Shown: positions 25,772 through 33,867, counted from the stretch's first letter. The stretch is 43,966 nt of DNA from UBA3537 sp964219345 (GCA_964219345.1 CAXPPN010000017.1:1-43966); one strand, 5' to 3'. Translations and numbers: made by a program. Notes: a model not told the origin generated them from the letters alone.

Positions 25772-26517
25772 GAACATCTCTTTTATATGGTGTAATTTTT
25801 CTAATGTTGTCTTGTGTCAAAGATAATGCTCCGAATTGTATTCAAACTGCAGGAGATTTGACAATAATAGAACAAAATATTGATCCATTTGATCGTATTT
25901 TGGTCAATGAAAATATAGAACTAATTCTTTTGCAAGGTTTGGAATATCACCTCAAAATAGAATCAGGGGAGCATTTGATTTCTGATGTAAATTATAATAT
26001 TGATAACACTGGCTTATTGACACTTAATGATAATAATCAATGCAACTGGGTGCGAAACTATGCACCAACGAAAATTTTTGTAACAACTCCAAATCTTAAA
26101 GAAATACGAAGCAATACACAATACACCATCAAATCGGAAGGTATACTGGGGTTTCCAAATCTTAAATTGATTTCTGAAAATTTTAATGAAGATAATATGA
26201 GTTCTGGGGATTTTAATCTAAGAGTTCAGAGTGAAAGTATAAGTGTTATTTCGAACAACATCTCTCAATTTTTTATTTCTGGGAGTACAGACACTCTTTT
26301 TGTGGGCTTTTACTCTGGCACTACAGCTTTTTTTGGCGCAAATCTGTTGACACAAGATGTCGAAATTTCTCATCGTAGCAGTCATGATATTACTGTACAT
26401 CCTGTTCAGTCTTTGAGTGGAGTATTGCGCAGTACGGGAAATTTAATCTCAGTCAATGAACCCCCAAATATAGATGTATCAGAACTCTATACAGGGTCTT
26501 TGATATTTATAAACTGA
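25768..26517 (+). CDS. DUF2807 head GIN-domain lipoprotein
   Basis: Predicted lipoprotein, 249 aa, with lipobox LMLSC (C16). The repeating short-strand pattern (VNENIELILLQG, YHLKIESGE, LTLNDNNQCNW, KIFVTTPNLKEI, VEISHRSSHDITV) fits the GIN domain (DUF2807), a beta-solenoid annotated as putative auto-transporter adhesin. Its function is unknown. It overlaps the PagL-like gene by ATGA, so a shared envelope role is plausible. After its stop there is an AT-rich stretch and then the aromatic operon leader; no terminator with a strong stem is visible. Confidence 0.8.
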   Translation: MRTSLLYGVIFLMLSCVKDNAPNCIQTAGDLTIIEQNIDPFDRILVNENIELILLQGLEYHLKIESGEHLISDVNYNIDNTGLLTLNDNNQCNWVRNYAPTKIFVTTPNLKEIRSNTQYTIKSEGILGFPNLKLISENFNEDNMSSGDFNLRVQSESISVISNNISQFFISGSTDTLFVGFYSGTTAFFGANLLTQDVEISHRSSHDITVHPVQSLSGVLRSTGNLISVNEPPNIDVSELYTGSLIFIN

Positions 26518-26630
26518 TTGAGTCTATCTCAAAAAATACTCTAAAAAATAAATATTCTTCAATTTTAACCTATTTTATTTTAGAATTATCGAAAACTCTC
26601 TTTAGATTTTAAAAAAAATAAAATTCAATT

Positions 26631-26659
26631 TTGTTTTGAAAAAAAAATATTTACTTTAG
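26631..26659 (+). promoter_or_regulatory. Predicted promoter of the aromatic amino acid operon (TTG-N18-TACTTTAG)
   Basis: TTG at 26631-26633, an 18-bp spacer and TACTTTAG at 26652-26659 approximate the Bacteroidota promoter, with G to A at the seventh base. Transcription would start near 26666, only a few bases before the leader peptide ATG. Confidence 0.5.
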
Positions 26660-26672
26660 CCGTTCATTATCA

Positions 26673-26753
26673 ATGATGAAACATACAAATTATACAACAT
26701 ATAGCTGGTTTTATTTCTTTTTTAGCGAAAAGAACGAGACTTTGTTTGTATAA
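26673..26753 (+). CDS. pheL: Aromatic-rich leader peptide of the pheA operon
   Basis: A 26-codon reading frame with two tandem ATGs (26673 and 26676), ending in TAA at 26751-26753. Residues 10-17 are Tyr-Ser-Trp-Phe-Tyr-Phe-Phe-Phe, with another Tyr at 7 and Phe at 25, so eight of 26 residues are aromatic. It sits between the promoter and an intrinsic terminator and just before genes for Phe/Tyr synthesis. This is what a ribosome-stalling leader peptide looks like: shortage of charged tRNA-Phe, -Tyr or -Trp would halt translation at 26706-26723. The symbol is given by analogy with enteric leaders. Confidence 0.82.
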   Translation: MMKHTNYTTYSWFYFFFSEKNETLFV

Positions 26754-26808
26754 TTTTAAACAATAAATTTCAATGTAAGTCTCGGTCCAAAAGCCGAGAT
26801 TTTTTTTT
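26735..26808 (+). promoter_or_regulatory. Transcription attenuator: antiterminator and terminator before pheA
   Basis: The antiterminator arm CGAGACTT (26735-26742), inside the last leader codons, pairs perfectly over 8 bp with AAGTCTCG (26777-26784). The same bases form the left arm of the terminator with CCGAGA (26794-26799). A ribosome stalled in the aromatic codons leaves the arm free, so the antiterminator forms. A ribosome reaching the stop at 26753 covers it, so the terminator forms. Confidence 0.82.
26777..26808 (+). terminator. Attenuator terminator directly abutting the pheA start codon
   Basis: TCTCGG (26780-26785) pairs with CCGAGA (26794-26799) across an 8-nt loop; A-A-G on the left can extend against the T-run. 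The T9 run (26800-26808) touches the ATG at 26809. Confidence 0.88.
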
Positions 26809-27630
26809 ATGATAAAAAAAGTTGCCATACAAGGAATTCAAGGATCGTTTCACGATATCGTTTCAAAAAATTATTTTTTGAACGCTGTTGAAACCTTACC
26901 TTTTTTGACATTCAATGAAGTGGTGTGTAGTCTTTCTCAACATAAAGCTGATGCAGCGATTATGGCACTTGAAAATTCTATTGCAGGTTCAATTATTCCA
27001 AATTATGCATTAATTGATACTAATGGACTCTACATTACAGGCGAGTATTATTTGGACGTACAACACAATTTAATGGCACTATCTGGCCAAAATATAATGG
27101 ATATCAAAGAAGTTCACTCACATCCAATGGCTTTATTGCAGTGTAAAGTGTTTTTTGATCAATATCCACATATCAAATTGGTAGAGGATAGCGATACGGC
27201 AGAAGTGGCGAGACAAGTTCATGACCAGCAACTTTTAGGTATTGCAGCCATTGCAAGCGAAGCCGCAGCCGAAATTTATAAATTGAAAATATTAGCGAAA
27301 AGCATTCAAACAATCAAGCAAAACGAAACCCGATTTGTTATTGTAGAACGTCATCAAAATTTATCTGCAACGATTAATAAAGCCTCATTAAAATTCATGT
27401 TAGACCACAAACGAGGAAGTTTGGCTGCGATGCTAAATGTGATGAGTGACTGCAAATTGAACTTGACGAAAATACAATCTCTACCAAAAATTGATACTCC
27501 TTGGAAATATGCTTTTTTCGTGGATGTCACCTTTGATGCCTATGAAGATTATCTAAAAGCAAAGTCTATTATGACCATTATGGCTGAAGAATTTAAAGTT
27601 TTAGGAGAATATAAAAATGCTAAACAATGA
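26809..27630 (+). CDS. pheA: Prephenate dehydratase
   Basis: Converts prephenate to phenylpyruvate, the committed step to phenylalanine. It is monofunctional, 273 aa: a catalytic domain (1-180) with ALENSIAGSI (54-62), SHPMALLQC, GIAAIASEAAAEIY and the catalytic NETRF (TRF 174-176), followed by an ACT domain (about 194-270). In the ACT domain the usual GALV and ESRP effector motifs read GSLA (203-206) and QSLP (223-226), a form I associate with Bacteroidota. The start codon directly follows the attenuator T-run, so there is no Shine-Dalgarno site. It overlaps the aminotransferase gene by 4 bp and opens a four-gene operon. Confidence 0.94.
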   Translation: MIKKVAIQGIQGSFHDIVSKNYFLNAVETLPFLTFNEVVCSLSQHKADAAIMALENSIAGSIIPNYALIDTNGLYITGEYYLDVQHNLMALSGQNIMDIKEVHSHPMALLQCKVFFDQYPHIKLVEDSDTAEVARQVHDQQLLGIAAIASEAAAEIYKLKILAKSIQTIKQNETRFVIVERHQNLSATINKASLKFMLDHKRGSLAAMLNVMSDCKLNLTKIQSLPKIDTPWKYAFFVDVTFDAYEDYLKAKSIMTIMAEEFKVLGEYKNAKQ

Positions 27631-28772
27631 TTAGTGTAGCCCATCGATTACATACTGTTGAGGAGTATTATTTTTCAAGAAAATTGAAGGAAGTACGCGC
27701 GCTCTTATCAGATGGTAAACCAATAATTAATTTGGGGATAGGAAGTCCAGATTTACCACCGCCACCACAAGTGGTTGAGGCGCTCAATACTAGCCTTTCA
27801 GATGTAACCGCACACAAATATCAGAGTTATCAAGGTTTGCCAGAACTAAGAATGGCTATTTCTGATTTTTATAAAAAGAATTATGGTGTAGAATTGAATT
27901 CTGAATCTGAAATTCTCCCACTCATGGGAAGTAAAGAAGGAATTATGCACATTTCGATGGCTTACCTCAATGAAGGTGATGCTGTACTTATTCCTAATCC
28001 TGGCTATCCAACCTATAGTTCTGTTACAAAGCTATTGGGGGCAACGCCAATTTTTTATGATTTAAAATACGAATCGCAATGGCAACCAAATCTTGATGAA
28101 TTATCAAAAATGGATTTGTCTAAAGTAAAACTTATGTGGGTAAATTATCCACATATGCCAACAGGAACAAAGGCATCAAAATCGCACTTGTCAGCGTTGA
28201 TTCAATTTGCGAAAGCACACAATATTTTATTGATAAATGACAATCCATATAGCTTTATTTTAAATGATAATCCAACAAGTATTTTCAATTTTGACGGGGC
28301 CAAAGATGTTTGTTTAGAGCTAAATTCTTTGAGTAAAACGTTCAATATGGCGGGTTGGCGTGTGGGTATGCTTTCAGGTGCTGCGCATCATATAGTAAAT
28401 GTCATTAAGGTAAAAAGTAATATGGATTCTGGAATGTTTTATGGAGTTCAAAAAGGAGCCATAGAGGCACTTAAATCATCAACAAAATGGTTTAAAGAAT
28501 TGAATGCTATTTATGAAAAACGCCGACAACTTGTTTGGCAATTGGCTACGCAATTGGGTTGTGATTTTGATAAAAAAACATCGGGAATGTTTGTTTGGGC
28601 AAAGCTTCCACAAGGCATCGACTCAAAGCAATTTATTGATGAATTACTTTATAAGAAAAATATATTTATAGCTCCTGGAACTATTTTTGGTTCCAATGGA
28701 AATGGATATGTTCGTTTCTCTCTTTGCGCATCAGAAAAGTCTATTAATGAAGCCATAAAACGTACTGTATGA
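27627..28772 (+). CDS. Class I/II PLP aminotransferase, probably for aromatic amino acids
   Basis: Fold-type I aminotransferase of 381 aa. Motifs are NLGIGSPDLPPPP (35-47), YQSYQGLPELR, IPNPGYPTYSS, the Asn-Tyr-Pro and NDNPYSF segments, and the PLP lysine K237 in SLSKTFNMAGWRVG. It overlaps pheA by 4 bp and tyrA by 4 bp (ATGA at both junctions). Lying between prephenate dehydratase and prephenate dehydrogenase, it most likely transaminates phenylpyruvate and 4-hydroxyphenylpyruvate. General annotations might call it aspartate or LL-diaminopimelate aminotransferase; context favours the aromatic role. Confidence 0.88.
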   Translation: MISVAHRLHTVEEYYFSRKLKEVRALLSDGKPIINLGIGSPDLPPPPQVVEALNTSLSDVTAHKYQSYQGLPELRMAISDFYKKNYGVELNSESEILPLMGSKEGIMHISMAYLNEGDAVLIPNPGYPTYSSVTKLLGATPIFYDLKYESQWQPNLDELSKMDLSKVKLMWVNYPHMPTGTKASKSHLSALIQFAKAHNILLINDNPYSFILNDNPTSIFNFDGAKDVCLELNSLSKTFNMAGWRVGMLSGAAHHIVNVIKVKSNMDSGMFYGVQKGAIEALKSSTKWFKELNAIYEKRRQLVWQLATQLGCDFDKKTSGMFVWAKLPQGIDSKQFIDELLYKKNIFIAPGTIFGSNGNGYVRFSLCASEKSINEAIKRTV

Positions 28773-29620
28773 AAAATGTATATGTTATAGGTATAGGACT
28801 CATTGGAGGTAGTTTTGCTTTAGATTTAAAAGCTCTAAAACCTGAAGTTGTTGTGTATGGAATAGATCATAATGAAGCGCATTTGACCACAGCATTAGAA
28901 TTAGGGCTGATAGATAAAAAGTCCATGTTGAATGATATTAAGAATGCCGATTTAGTAATTTTAGCCATCCCTGTAAATGCGACATTAAAACTTCTCCCAA
29001 CGCTTTTAGATCTTATTCCAAAACATGGGATTGTTGTTGATATGGGTTCTACAAAAGAGGCTATATGCAAGGTTGTAGATGACCATCCGAAACGATCACA
29101 GTTTTTGGCCAATCATCCTATTGCAGGAACAGAATTTTCTGGACCAACAGCGGCACATGAGGGGCTATTCAAAAACAAAACTAATATCATTTGTGATATT
29201 GAAAAAACAGACGCAAAATGTTCAAAAGAGGTGATTTCAATTTTTGAATCTATTGGGATGCGTATTCGACATATGAACGCAAAAGATCATGATAAACACA
29301 TTGCCTATGTGTCTCACCTGTCTCATATTAGTTCATTCATGCTTGGTAAAACAGTTATTGACAAAGAGAAAAACGAAAGCAATATTTTTGATATGGCTGG
29401 GAGTGGATTTGAGTCTACAGTACGGCTAGCAAAAAGCTCACCAGAGATGTGGGCCCCAATTTTTGAACAAAATAAAACTAATGTTATTGAAACATTAGAC
29501 GAGTACATTCAAAATTTGACGCACTTCAAAAAATTAATGGAGTCCGAGGATTTTGAAGCCATTCGAAACGAAATGAAAAACACAAATTATATAAAAACAA
29601 TACTTAAAGGAATTTCTTAA
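28769..29620 (+). CDS. tyrA: Prephenate dehydrogenase
   Basis: NAD(P)-dependent oxidative decarboxylation of prephenate to 4-hydroxyphenylpyruvate, the tyrosine branch. It is 283 aa: an N-terminal Rossmann fold with GIGLIGGS (8-15), then DLVILAIPVNATL, DMGSTK, the substrate-binding NHPIAGTEFSGPTAA, and the all-helical dimer domain with YVSHLSHISSFMLG and DMAGSGFESTVRLAKSSPEMW. No C-terminal ACT domain is present, so feedback control would fall to the attenuator or to other enzymes of the pathway. It overlaps the aminotransferase gene by 4 bp; the DAHP synthase follows after 12 bp. Confidence 0.95.
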   Translation: MKNVYVIGIGLIGGSFALDLKALKPEVVVYGIDHNEAHLTTALELGLIDKKSMLNDIKNADLVILAIPVNATLKLLPTLLDLIPKHGIVVDMGSTKEAICKVVDDHPKRSQFLANHPIAGTEFSGPTAAHEGLFKNKTNIICDIEKTDAKCSKEVISIFESIGMRIRHMNAKDHDKHIAYVSHLSHISSFMLGKTVIDKEKNESNIFDMAGSGFESTVRLAKSSPEMWAPIFEQNKTNVIETLDEYIQNLTHFKKLMESEDFEAIRNEMKNTNYIKTILKGIS

Positions 29621-29632
29621 ACCAATACCACT

Positions 29633-30715
29633 ATGGAAAATAGTAAACAACTTAGAACATGGTTAGATGATTTAAAATTAGATCATCCGCTAGTCATTGC
29701 AGGGCCATGTAGTGCAGAAACAGAAGTACAAGTTTTAAAAATTGCTCACGAACTTAAAGATTCAGATGTTAGTTATTATAGAGCAGGGATTTGGAAACCT
29801 CGAACTCGCCCAGGTAATTTTGAAGGCGTAGGTGCTTTGGGTCTCAAATGGCTTCAAAAAGTAAAAGCCGAAACAGGACTAAAAACAGCAACAGAAGTAG
29901 CCAATAGAGCACACGTAGAGTTGGCACTAGAACATGATATCGACTTACTTTGGATTGGTGCACGCTCAACAGTAAGTCCATTTATTGTCCAAGAAATTGC
30001 AGATGCATTGGAGGGGACCGATAAAATTGTTTTGATTAAAAATCCTGTTAATCCAGACCTTGCATTATGGCTTGGTGCTGTAGAGCGATTGGCTTCGGCA
30101 AATATTAAAAAATTAGGAGTCATTCATAGAGGGTTTTCAACTTATGAAAAATCAAAATATAGAAACAACCCAGAATGGCAATTGGCCATTGAGTTACAAA
30201 CGAAATTTCCAGACCTACCACTAATCAATGACCCTTCGCACATTACAGGAAAGCGTGATATGGTTTTTGATGTATGTCAAACAGCTTTGGATTTAAATTT
30301 TGATGGTCTAATGATTGAAACTCATTTTGATCCCGATAATGCATGGAGTGATGCTGCACAGCAAATTACACCAAGCACACTTATTCAGTACACTAAAGAT
30401 TTAAAAATCCGTAATGAAAGTACTACAGAAGCAGATTATACTAGTGAGCTTCAAAAATTACGCGCACAAATTGATGTCGCAGACAATCAACTTTTAGAAA
30501 CATTAGGAAAAAGAATGAAAGTTGCAGAAGCTATTGGAGCTCTAAAAAAAGAGAAAAATGTTGCCGTTTTACAGAGCAAACGTTGGAACGAAATTCTAGG
30601 TAAAATGGTTCTAGAAGGGGAACAGCATAGTCTAAGTGAGGAGTTTATCTTAAAACTATTTAAGGCCATACATCAAGAATCCATCAATCATCAAAAACAA
30701 ATTTTGAAAGGATAA
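29633..30715 (+). CDS. Bifunctional DAHP synthase / type II chorismate mutase
   Basis: One 360-aa protein catalysing both the entry step of the shikimate pathway (phosphoenolpyruvate plus erythrose 4-phosphate) and chorismate to prephenate. The N-terminal part (about 1-265) is the KDO8P-synthase-like DAHP synthase: LVIAGPCSAETE, RAGIWKPRTRPGNFEG, WIGARSTVSPF, LIKNPVNPDL, INDPSHITGKRDMV and GLMIETHFDPDNAWSDAAQQI. The C-terminal part (about 270-355) is an AroQ-class mutase: KLRAQIDVADNQLLETLGKRMKVAEAIGALKKEKNVAV. In relatives the mutase domain also acts as the allosteric sensor. It closes the operon ahead of a strong terminator. Confidence 0.95.
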   Translation: MENSKQLRTWLDDLKLDHPLVIAGPCSAETEVQVLKIAHELKDSDVSYYRAGIWKPRTRPGNFEGVGALGLKWLQKVKAETGLKTATEVANRAHVELALEHDIDLLWIGARSTVSPFIVQEIADALEGTDKIVLIKNPVNPDLALWLGAVERLASANIKKLGVIHRGFSTYEKSKYRNNPEWQLAIELQTKFPDLPLINDPSHITGKRDMVFDVCQTALDLNFDGLMIETHFDPDNAWSDAAQQITPSTLIQYTKDLKIRNESTTEADYTSELQKLRAQIDVADNQLLETLGKRMKVAEAIGALKKEKNVAVLQSKRWNEILGKMVLEGEQHSLSEEFILKLFKAIHQESINHQKQILKG

Positions 30716-30743
30716 AAAAAAGGGTGCAACTGCACCCTTTTTT
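30716..30743 (+). terminator. Intrinsic terminator of the aromatic operon
   Basis: GGGTGC (30722-30727) pairs with GCACCC (30732-30737) around AACT, extended by A6/T6. It begins immediately after the DAHP synthase stop codon. Confidence 0.9.
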
Positions 30744-30751
30744 AGTGGGTA

Positions 30752-30759
30752 TAACTTTG
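30752..30759 (+). promoter_or_regulatory. Possible -7 element (TAACTTTG) of rsgA
   Basis: TAACTTTG fits TAnnTTTG and follows the preceding terminator; it is 58 bp before the rsgA ATG. No clear -33 element. Confidence 0.4.
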
Positions 30760-30817
30760 AACACTAAATGGTGTAAAAAGAAATTTGTTTCTTTGTGTTT
30801 CTAAAGATGTTTAATAT

Positions 30818-31768
30818 ATGACAGGAACGGTTTATAAATCGACAGGTAGTTGGTACACTGTCAAAGCTTTGAATGGTACTTTTTTTGAGTGCCGTATCAA
30901 AGGGAAGTTCCGTATGCAAGGCATCAAAAGTACAAATCCTATTGCAGTGGGTGATGTTGTTGATTTTGATTTAGAAACGAGTAATAATAAAGAGACCGGT
31001 GTCATTAAAACTATTCATACACGGAAAAATTATATTGTTAGAAAATCTGTAAATCTTTCAAAGCAAACCCATATTATTGCGAGTAATATTGATCAGGTTT
31101 TTTTGTTAGTTACCATAGACAATCCACCGACATTTACAAGTTTTATAGATCGTTTTTTGGTCACCGCTGAAGCTTATGGAATTGAAGCTATTTTGTTGTT
31201 TAACAAAATGGATACTTACGATAGTGATACTAAATCTATCGTAGAAAATTTGATTCAAATTTATACTAAAATTGGATACGATTGTCTTAAAATATCTGCC
31301 AAATTGAGCGAAAATTTGGAAGCTGTAAAATTAAAAATGAATGAAAAAATCAGTATGTTTTCTGGACATTCTGGAGTAGGAAAATCGACACTTGTAAACA
31401 CTATAGAACCTCAACTCAATTTAAAGACCAAAGCCATTTCTGAGCAACATCAACAAGGTCAACATACAACTACTTTTGCAGAAATGTTTGATTTAAGTTT
31501 TGACGCTAGGATTATTGACACTCCTGGGATTAAGGGATTTGGTGTTGTAGATATGGAGCCAGCAGAATTAGATCATTATTTTCCTGAGTTATTTGCCATA
31601 AAAACGTATTGTAAGTTTCACAATTGTCTTCATTTGCATGAGCCAAAATGTGCTGTAAAAACAGCTGTTGATTCAGGCGAAATAGCGTCATCGCGCTACA
31701 AATCTTATCTCCAAATTCTACAAGGTGAAGAGGCTAATTATCGAACCGATTCATACGATACAGCATGA
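30818..31768 (+). CDS. rsgA: Ribosome small-subunit-dependent GTPase A
   Basis: Circularly permuted GTPase that helps mature the 30S ribosomal subunit. Order of parts: an OB-fold (about 1-75), then the G domain with NKMD (129-132) preceding the P-loop GHSGVGKST (183-191) and DTPG (234-237), then a zinc finger with C265, C270, H272 and C278 in the expected spacing. Length of 316 aa is normal. The stop overlaps the dtd start by ATGA. Confidence 0.96.
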   Translation: MTGTVYKSTGSWYTVKALNGTFFECRIKGKFRMQGIKSTNPIAVGDVVDFDLETSNNKETGVIKTIHTRKNYIVRKSVNLSKQTHIIASNIDQVFLLVTIDNPPTFTSFIDRFLVTAEAYGIEAILLFNKMDTYDSDTKSIVENLIQIYTKIGYDCLKISAKLSENLEAVKLKMNEKISMFSGHSGVGKSTLVNTIEPQLNLKTKAISEQHQQGQHTTTFAEMFDLSFDARIIDTPGIKGFGVVDMEPAELDHYFPELFAIKTYCKFHNCLHLHEPKCAVKTAVDSGEIASSRYKSYLQILQGEEANYRTDSYDTA

Positions 31769-32217
31769 GAGTAGTTATTCAAAGAGTTAAAAGAGCAAGT
31801 GTAGCAATTGATAATAATATAGAAGGCCAAATTGCATCAGGGGTTCTTATTTTTTTAGGAATTGTTGCTGAAGACACCTTAGAGGATACAAAATGGTTGA
31901 GTAAAAAAATTTCAAACCTTAGGATATTTAGTGACAAAAATGACGTGATGAATTTATCTCTAATCGACCAAAATTTTGAGGCACTAGTTATTAGCCAATT
32001 TACGTTACATGCACAAACTAAAAAAGGCAATCGGCCTAGTTATATAAAAGCTGCACGACCAGAAATTGCAATACCATTGTATGAGGAGTTTATCCGTCAA
32101 TTACAACACGATTTAGGCAAGGAAGTTCAGTCTGGAGTTTTTGGTGCAAACATGGAAATAGACCTTTTAAATGATGGCCCAGTTACTATTATCATTGATA
32201 CAAAAAACCGTGAATAA
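31765..32217 (+). CDS. dtd: D-aminoacyl-tRNA deacylase
   Basis: Proofreading enzyme that removes D-amino acids (and glycine from tRNA-Ala) from tRNA, 150 aa. The two diagnostic motifs are present: SQFTLHAQ (77-84) and the Gly-cisPro loop NDGPVT (136-141). Start and size match the family. It is translationally coupled to rsgA by a 4-bp overlap; both serve translation quality. Confidence 0.95.
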   Translation: MRVVIQRVKRASVAIDNNIEGQIASGVLIFLGIVAEDTLEDTKWLSKKISNLRIFSDKNDVMNLSLIDQNFEALVISQFTLHAQTKKGNRPSYIKAARPEIAIPLYEEFIRQLQHDLGKEVQSGVFGANMEIDLLNDGPVTIIIDTKNRE

Positions 32218-32243
32218 TTCTTAGTTAATTTAAGACGATATTA

Positions 32244-32274
32244 TTTGATTTAAAAAGGACATTAACTACTTTAG
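32244..32274 (+). promoter_or_regulatory. Predicted promoter of the mazG-like/aroA unit (TTTG-N19-TACTTTAG)
   Basis: TTTG at 32244-32247 and TACTTTAG at 32267-32274 with a 19-bp spacer. The -7 octamer is identical to that of the aromatic operon promoter, including the G to A change. Confidence 0.5.
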
Positions 32275-32295
32275 TTCTTTGTAAAATAGAAAGTT

Positions 32296-32622
32296 ATGAA
32301 TCTTCAAAACGCACAAGAAACAGTTGATCAATGGATTAAAACTCATGGGGTACGCTATTTTAATGAGCTTACCAATATGGCACAACTTACAGAGGAAGTA
32401 GGGGAGGTAGCGCGTATTATTGCTCGACGCTATGGAGAGCAAAGTGAAAAGGAATCTGATAAGAACAAAGATTTAGGTGAGGAATTGGCCGATGTTATTT
32501 TTGTAGTGCTTTGTTTGGCAAATCAGACGGGCGTAGATCTACAAGCCGCTTTTGACAAAAAGCTAGATGTAAAGACAAAACGAGATCATAACCGTCATCA
32601 TTCTAATCAAAAATTAAAATAA
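32296..32622 (+). CDS. MazG-like nucleotide pyrophosphohydrolase
   Basis: Small all-alpha NTP pyrophosphatase, 108 aa. The metal-binding motifs are EEVGEVARIIAR and EELADVIFVVLCLA, the EExxE and ExxD pattern of the family. It may clean up aberrant nucleotides; the substrate is unknown. It is 2 bp upstream of the GTG start of aroA, so the two are co-expressed. Confidence 0.88.
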   Translation: MNLQNAQETVDQWIKTHGVRYFNELTNMAQLTEEVGEVARIIARRYGEQSEKESDKNKDLGEELADVIFVVLCLANQTGVDLQAAFDKKLDVKTKRDHNRHHSNQKLK

Positions 32623-32624
32623 AA

Positions 32625-33845
32625 GTGCAGATTCAACTGAAAAAATCCAAGATTAATTCATTTTCTGAATTGAAAATAACAGGTTCTAAAAGTGAATCTA
32701 ATAGAGTTTTATTGCTTCAAGCACTATTTGAAGGATTAGAAATAAAAAACGTATCCAATTCAGATGACAGCCAATTGATGCAAAAAGCTCTAAAATCAAA
32801 CTCTTCGGTTGTAGATATTCATCATGCAGGAACAGCTATGCGTTTTTTGACTGCATATTATGCAACGCGCTTGGGGAAAACAACAACACTAACAGGTTCT
32901 TCGCGAATGCAAGAACGCCCAATTAAAATTTTAGTAGATGCATTGAACACTTTAGGAGCCTCAATTTCCTACACCAAAAATGATGGTTATCCCCCCTTAT
33001 TGATAGAAGGCAAAACGCTTACAAAAAGCAACGTACAGATGAAAGCCAATGTTAGCAGTCAGTATATTTCTGCTTTACTACTCATTGCGCCAACATTAGA
33101 AAATGGATTAACACTTCATTTGGAGGGAGAAATTACCTCTACACCATATATAAAAATGACACTTTCATTGCTCAATGAATTGGGTGTTCAAACAAGTTTT
33201 GAAATCAATACCATTACAGTATTTCCATTTCGTCAATTAACTTCAAAAACTTTTGTTGTAGAATCAGATTGGTCTTCAGCCTCTTACTTTTACAGTATTG
33301 TTGCGCTTAGTCCAGTGGGCACTCAAATTGCTATTTCAGAGTATAAGTCGACAAGTTTACAGGGTGATGCAATACTTCAAAAAATTTATAAAGATTTGGG
33401 TGTAGAAAGTACATTTAACGGAACTACGCTCATTTTAAAAAAAATTGAAACCTCATCTCCAAATTGCTTATCTATCGATTTATCAAATGCTCCAGACATC
33501 GCACAAACTATTGCTGTAACATGTTTAGGATTGAAAATAGATTGTGATTTGACAGGGTTGCATACGCTTAAAATTAAAGAAACAGACAGGTTGGTGGCAC
33601 TTCAAAATGAAATTCAAAAATTAGGAACAACCATAAATATTACAAATAACAGCTTACAACTGAAATCGCCATTGGATTTAAATCCAGGTGTTGTTATTAG
33701 TACCTATAACGATCATCGAATGGCTATGGCATTTGCACCACTTGCTCTAAAAACACAACTTTTTGTTGATGATGCAGAGGTGGTTTCAAAATCATATCCA
33801 GACTTTTGGAATGATCTTAAAACTATTGGATTTACAATAGAGTAA
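32625..33845 (+). CDS. aroA: 5-enolpyruvylshikimate-3-phosphate synthase
   Basis: Transfers enolpyruvyl from PEP to shikimate 3-phosphate, one step before chorismate. It is 406 aa with a GTG start 2 bp after the preceding stop. The PEP- and substrate-binding segments are present: SKSESNRVLLL near the N-terminus, GTAMRFL, the loop GSSRMQERPIKILVDAL, SSQYISALLL and NDHRMAMAFAPLAL. It is shorter than E. coli AroA (427), as usual in Bacteroidota. It lies 1.9 kb from the phenylalanine/tyrosine operon and shares a similar promoter. Confidence 0.94.
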   Translation: MQIQLKKSKINSFSELKITGSKSESNRVLLLQALFEGLEIKNVSNSDDSQLMQKALKSNSSVVDIHHAGTAMRFLTAYYATRLGKTTTLTGSSRMQERPIKILVDALNTLGASISYTKNDGYPPLLIEGKTLTKSNVQMKANVSSQYISALLLIAPTLENGLTLHLEGEITSTPYIKMTLSLLNELGVQTSFEINTITVFPFRQLTSKTFVVESDWSSASYFYSIVALSPVGTQIAISEYKSTSLQGDAILQKIYKDLGVESTFNGTTLILKKIETSSPNCLSIDLSNAPDIAQTIAVTCLGLKIDCDLTGLHTLKIKETDRLVALQNEIQKLGTTINITNNSLQLKSPLDLNPGVVISTYNDHRMAMAFAPLALKTQLFVDDAEVVSKSYPDFWNDLKTIGFTIE

Positions 33846-33867
33846 TTAAAAATAAACCCCTATTTAC

